From contig CAYIHX010000020.1 in the NCBI GenBank assembly GCA_964363305.1, forward strand, positions 1-64,000: a DNA stretch of 64,000 nt, read 5' to 3'. The DNA is from CAYIHX01 sp964363305. GTDB lineage: Bacteria; Bdellovibrionota; UBA1018. Within the stretch, counting starts at the first letter, position 1. Each line of letters starts with the position of its first letter. The notes under the pieces are model-generated. The model had not been told where the DNA came from. It searched no databases and saw only the letters and a list, made by a program, of their open reading frames with translations. Positions 60,738-64,000 of this stretch are shown piece after piece. The position numbers and the translations under genes are program-made.

Positions 60738-61508
60738 TCACCAGTCGATTTTCTCTTTGTCTCGGAAGAAGCCGCCCGTGAAGCGCGCAGCTTCGGGTGA
60801 TGAGGCGAGCCAGACGATGGTTTCCGCGCCGTGCGCAACGTCGCGTTCGGCTCCTTTTCCGCCCATATCGGTTTTCACCCAGCCGGGGCAGGCGGAATTC
60901 ACCTGCACGCCTTGTTCTTTGAGTTCTTCCGAAAAAATGCGGGTGAGAGCGTTCAGTGCTGTTTTGGAAAGGCGATAACCCGGCGTCCCGCCTTCCATGT
61001 CGGTGAGCGCACCCATTCCGCTGGAGACGTTCACGATCCGGCCGCCTCCGTTTTGGGCCATGAGGGGGGCGAAAGCCTGGATCATGCGGAAGGCGGTGAC
61101 CGTGTTGATCCGAAAAGATTCCTCCAGTGTTTTTGGAGCGGCCCGGAAGGCGGACTGCGCCTCATACGTTTGCAGCAGCTCTTTCGGCGCGACGGGTTCA
61201 ACATCGACGGCGGCCGCGTCTCGGTCGTTCCAGCCGGCATCGAGAAATACACCAGCGTTATTGATCAATGCGTCGAGCTTTCCGGCGCGTTCTTTTTGTA
61301 GCAGGGCGACGATGGTACGGATATCCTCATCGCTGGTGGTTTCGAGTTTCACGGCGTGAACGGAGGGACCGAGTTCGCGAGCGGCCGCTTTACCGGCGCG
61401 AAGATCGCGGCTGCCGAGCCATACCTCCCAGCCCTGGGCGGCCAGCTGCCGACAGACTTCTTTGCCGATTCCACGGTTTCCACCGGTGACAAGCGCGAGT
61501 TTTTTCAT
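60738..61508 (-). CDS. short-chain dehydrogenase/reductase (carbonyl-reductase-like)
   Basis: A 256-residue classical SDR. NADPH loop TGGNRGIG (8-15), NNAG (LINNAGVFLD), catalytic Ser in VNVSSGMGAL and Tyr-xxx-Lys in GYRLSKTA, then PGWVKTDMGG. Features resemble carbonyl reductases (CBR1-like), which use NADPH to reduce quinones or ketones. A strong AAAGGAG Shine-Dalgarno precedes the ATG. It follows the repeat-protein gene by 21 nt on the same strand. Confidence 0.85.
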   Translation of the reverse strand: MKKLALVTGGNRGIGKEVCRQLAAQGWEVWLGSRDLRAGKAAARELGPSVHAVKLETTSDEDIRTIVALLQKERAGKLDALINNAGVFLDAGWNDRDAAAVDVEPVAPKELLQTYEAQSAFRAAPKTLEESFRINTVTAFRMIQAFAPLMAQNGGGRIVNVSSGMGALTDMEGGTPGYRLSKTALNALTRIFSEELKEQGVQVNSACPGWVKTDMGGKGAERDVAHGAETIVWLASSPEAARFTGGFFRDKEKIDW

Positions 61509-61529
61509 GATCTCCTTTTAATGGAGAAA

Positions 61530-63561
61530 CTAGGGATAGGCAACCTGACTGCGGAGCGCGGCGGGAACGTCCGTGAGGGGGATAATAGGAGAGAGACAGA
61601 TTTGCCCTGAAAAGTGAGTCGGCCATACGAGCCCCCGAACAGAAGTCAGGCCGTCGAGGGAAAGCGTTCCGTTCATTGAGCGGGGGAGGGTAAGCCCCCG
61701 CGCGGAAGTCAGGCCATCTAGGTAAAGATTCCCGTTCATTGAGTGGGGGAGGGTAAGCCCCTCTGCGGAAGTCAGGTGATCGAGGTCAAGGTGCCCGTTC
61801 ATTGAACGGGGGAGGATGAGCCCCTGAGCGGAAGTCAGGCCATCGAGGTCAAGCCTCCCGTTCATTGAGTGAGGGAGGACGAGTCCCTGTGCGGAAGTCA
61901 GGCCGTGGAGGGAAAGACTGCCATTCATTGATGGGGGGAGGGTAAGCCCCTCTGCGGAAGTCAGGCCGCTGAGGTCAAGGTGCCCGTTCATTGAACGGGG
62001 GAGGATGAGCCCCTGAGCGGAAGTCNNNNNNNNNNNNNNNNNNNNNNNNNNNNNNNNNNNNNNNNNNNNNNNNNNNNNNNNNNNNNNNNNNNNNNNNNNN
62101 NNNNNNNNNNNNNNNNNNNNNNNNNAGCCCCTGGAGGAACAGATCCCCGGTCATTCTTTGCGGCAAAGTGACTCCTTGCGCGCTATGCAGGTAATTCAGG
62201 GCCAGGGATCCGCGGTAGTAAGCAATGTTTCCAGAGATTGCTTCCCGCGAAGTTAAGGCGATTCGGCTCGGTTCAACGTTGAAGATATGTGCCAGGTCTT
62301 GGCGAATATTTCGGGAGGACAAGAGTTCGTCGATTCGCGGATCGCGCTCGTAACCAAAGCCCTGGACCTTCTCATCGACCTCGTAAAGGAAGCGGAGGTG
62401 ATCGGTGGAAAGCGGTTCCCCGGCGCGTGCGCTCCGTTCGATTTCGGTGACGCGTGCCATGTGGGCCGTGCGGCGTCGGTAGAGATCGGCCTCGGAACCG
62501 AAGGTGGAGAGTTTCGTGGTGAGGACTTTGCTCGAAACGATGTGCGGATCGAGGTTCTGGTTCGCAGCCACGCCCCGCACCTCACCGATGCGGGTGCCTT
62601 CCATGCGGATCGCGATGCGCGGTACCGTGGGTTTCCCGCGCGAGTCGTGGCTGTAGAACACGTGAAAGTCCCCTCCTTGGAGGTGGGATCGGGCGGTTCC
62701 TAAGTTGGCGGTACACCAGCCTGTGTTGTGTTGGTTGATCGCATTGACCAAGACGGTGGGATCGGATCCCTGAGGGTAGCGCACCCACGTACCTTGGGTC
62801 GCAGTGAGATCTTCCGGTGCCTGGAGCGCCAGCGCACGAAGCCGTTGCACCTCTGCGCCGTATCGGCGCAGAAAGGGCTCGCTGCGGGCGCCACTGACTC
62901 GCGCATCGATGACATTGCCCAAGGCCTCTCGGTTCAGCTCGGGGAAGGGCAGTGCGGTTCCCCGGCCGCGGCGCGGAAAAGCGCCGGTTGTCGGGTCGAA
63001 GGAGGCCATGCGGCTCACGTCCGAAAAAGCCCAGAACTTGGCCCAAAAGGGGTAGTGGTCCGTATCCGGAGAGAGGAAGTAGTTGATCCAGGCATCGAGT
63101 GATCGCTTCTGATCTTCGATCAGCACGCGGGCTCGCTCGTGCCGCCATTCCGGGGTGAGCCGAATGTCACCGTGACCCAGCTCTCGGGCGATGCGGCGCT
63201 GGGTCTGAAAGTACGCTTCCGGAATCTCTGACTCTTGAATGACGTGCTGCCGGTAATAGTGCTTGCGCAGGCGATGCAGACTCGACTCGCGGCCGTGAGC
63301 GTTGCGGTGCGTGAGTTCGAGCTTTTCAAGCCAGGCGGCGATTCGATCAGCCGGCCGGGGGGAAGGTTTTCTGCCCGCTCGAAGCTCGCTTCGAAAGACG
63401 ATATTCACGGGAGTTGAGGCGGAGAGGCTGGGGAAACGTTGATGCAACTCAAGGGCGACTTTCTGAAGCGTCGGGCACGACGGCTCGGCCACGCTGATGG
63501 CGGGGAAAAGGCAGGCGATGATCGCTAAATAGCTCATTGCGTTAAAACGCATAGGCTCCAT
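61530..63561 (-). CDS. secreted repeat protein, interrupted by an assembly gap
   Basis: One gene split by 100 N (62026-62125); the two sides are in different frames, so the real gap length is not 100. Signal peptide (SYLAIIACLFPAISVA), then an unknown domain of about 450 residues with a striking core NTGWCTANLGTARS, GGDFHVFYSHDSRGK, PRIAIRMEG, IGEVRG. The C-terminus is a leucine-rich array of 21-residue units (consensus MNGxLxLDGLTSAxGLxLPRS), ended by a short unique tail (QICLSPIIPL). The repeat units look like a beta-solenoid. It is exported, and its role is unknown. Confidence 0.7.
61614..62025 (-). repeat. 63-bp tandem repeat array (21-residue units)
   Basis: Six full units and one partial one up to the gap. 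The protein unit begins MNG and carries GLTSA and LP at fixed positions. Two more degenerate units lie on the other side of the gap (62126-62210). Confidence 0.85.
62026..62125. other. scaffold gap of exactly 100 N
   Basis: A placeholder gap within the tandem repeat. The reading frame does not continue across 100 nt, so the real number of repeat units is unknown. Confidence 0.95.
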
Positions 63562-63695
63562 GGTCGCTTATCGGCCGTGGGTCTGGGGGCCTGTACTGTG
63601 TCGGGAGGGACACGGGACGTTCGGATGCTCTTCGGTTTGGCCAGGCGCTTGAGTAGGATATTTTAATTTAAAAATCCACTTATCCACTTATCCAT

Positions 63696-63710
63696 GTTAA
63701 CTTAGTTAAC
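63696..63710. promoter_or_regulatory. palindromic operator upstream of the DUF4258 gene
   Basis: GTTAACTTAGTTAAC (6-bp arms, 3-bp centre) lies in an AT-rich promoter region, 21 nt before the ATG. Just before it, TCCACTTA repeats in tandem (about 63675-63693). Confidence 0.55.
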
Positions 63711-63731
63711 GATATCTTTTTGAGGTATTCG

Positions 63732-63977
63732 ATGTCGGTCCAAAACATTTTAGAGGATTTAAAGCTGAATCGCTTCAGCATCACGGATCACGCCTACTTG
63801 CGAATGTCTCAAAGACACGTAATCCGTGCGGATATTCGGTCGGTTGGGCAAACGTGCATGGACTGGGAGGTTCAAGCCAATGGCCGGTTCAAAATTACGG
63901 GCACGGATACCGAAGGAGACGAGCTGACGGTCGTTTGTGTTTATGATGGCGAGACTCTGGTCGTGACTTTATTTTGA
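63732..63977 (+). CDS. DUF4258-like toxin candidate
   Basis: An 81-residue basic protein with the DUF4258 pattern: SITDHAYLRMSQRHV near the start, RFKITGTDTEGDELTVV in the middle, ETLVVTLF at the end. DUF4258 proteins resemble RelE/BrnT-type RNases and are often toxins. The ATG at 63732 has GAGGT 7 nt upstream and is preferred to TTG 63720. Another gene begins 10 nt after its stop, as in toxin-first modules. AT-rich upstream DNA suggests acquisition. Confidence 0.7.
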   Translation: MSVQNILEDLKLNRFSITDHAYLRMSQRHVIRADIRSVGQTCMDWEVQANGRFKITGTDTEGDELTVVCVYDGETLVVTLF

Positions 63978-63987
63978 GGAGACGAAG

Positions 63988-64000
63988 ATGAAAACCCTGA
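63988..64000 (+). CDS. start of the gene after the DUF4258 candidate (partial)
   Basis: ATG AAA ACC CTG is preceded by GAGGAGACGAAG, a good Shine-Dalgarno, 10 nt after the toxin candidate's stop. It is cut off by the window end. By position it is probably the antitoxin. Confidence 0.6.

Noticed and set aside
1..64000. tRNA, rRNA, CRISPR arrays, insertion sequences, replication origin
   Set aside because: Looked for by eye; no transposase, no regularly spaced short repeats, no rRNA-like sequence and no DnaA-box cluster seen. A tRNA could be missed without a computed search.

Overview
The window is about 57% GC and gene-dense, with very short intergenic spaces, many 4-nt stop/start overlaps and several overlapping convergent 3' ends. 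It most resembles a Bdellovibrionota/Oligoflexia-type bacterium. The evidence is a TIGR02147-family regulator followed by a small secreted protein, an HNH gene of the multi-copy 13E12-like type, many small secreted proteins and outer-membrane barrels, and separate clpS and clpA. This placement is inferred from gene content only. A run of exactly 100 N inside a tandem-repeat gene shows the sequence is a scaffold, probably a draft or metagenome assembly. || Region 1 (1-17030), surface glycan locus. A minus-strand operon runs from 8713 to 41: SLBB export protein, FAD oxidoreductase, two GT2 enzymes, NAD-dependent epimerase, TIM-barrel isomerase, GT-C membrane transferase, GT4 and a second epimerase. 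Seven of its eight junctions are ATGA overlaps. A WecA/MraY-type initiating transferase, a GT4 and a fused GT4-GT2 diverge from it on the plus strand. They converge on a minus-strand flippase plus two GT4 operon. Together these can start a lipid-linked glycan, modify sugars, extend the chain, flip it and export it. || Region 2 (17156-23597). A secreted protein-glutaminase-like enzyme, endonuclease III, a thermonuclease, cardiolipin synthase and four small or secreted unknowns including a barrel. || Region 3 (23598-25599). An HNH-endonuclease gene whose two gene-poor flanks and internal linker carry related GC-rich repeats, plus a long hairpin. || Region 4 (25600-43873). A catalytically dead M16-like protein coupled to a PIN-PhoH ATPase, a cupredoxin-like protein next to a lone CpaF-type ATPase, SthA, a methyltransferase, a papain-like lipoprotein, enolase, an FtsB-like protein, a cold-shock protein, a GT-C protein, TypA, QueF and an Nfu-type Fe-S scaffold. 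|| Region 5 (43888-51706). A TetR-TolC-RND operon without an adaptor gene, with a perfect palindromic operator, then small regulators and a HAD hydrolase. || Region 6 (51767-64000). EttA with two in-frame nonsense codons before a conserved tail, a Fic/Doc protein behind the murein endopeptidase MepA, ClpS-ClpA, an Omp85-like barrel, the TIGR02147 pair, an SDR, a secreted repeat protein broken by the gap, and the start of a DUF4258 toxin-antitoxin-like pair. No tRNA, rRNA or CRISPR was seen.
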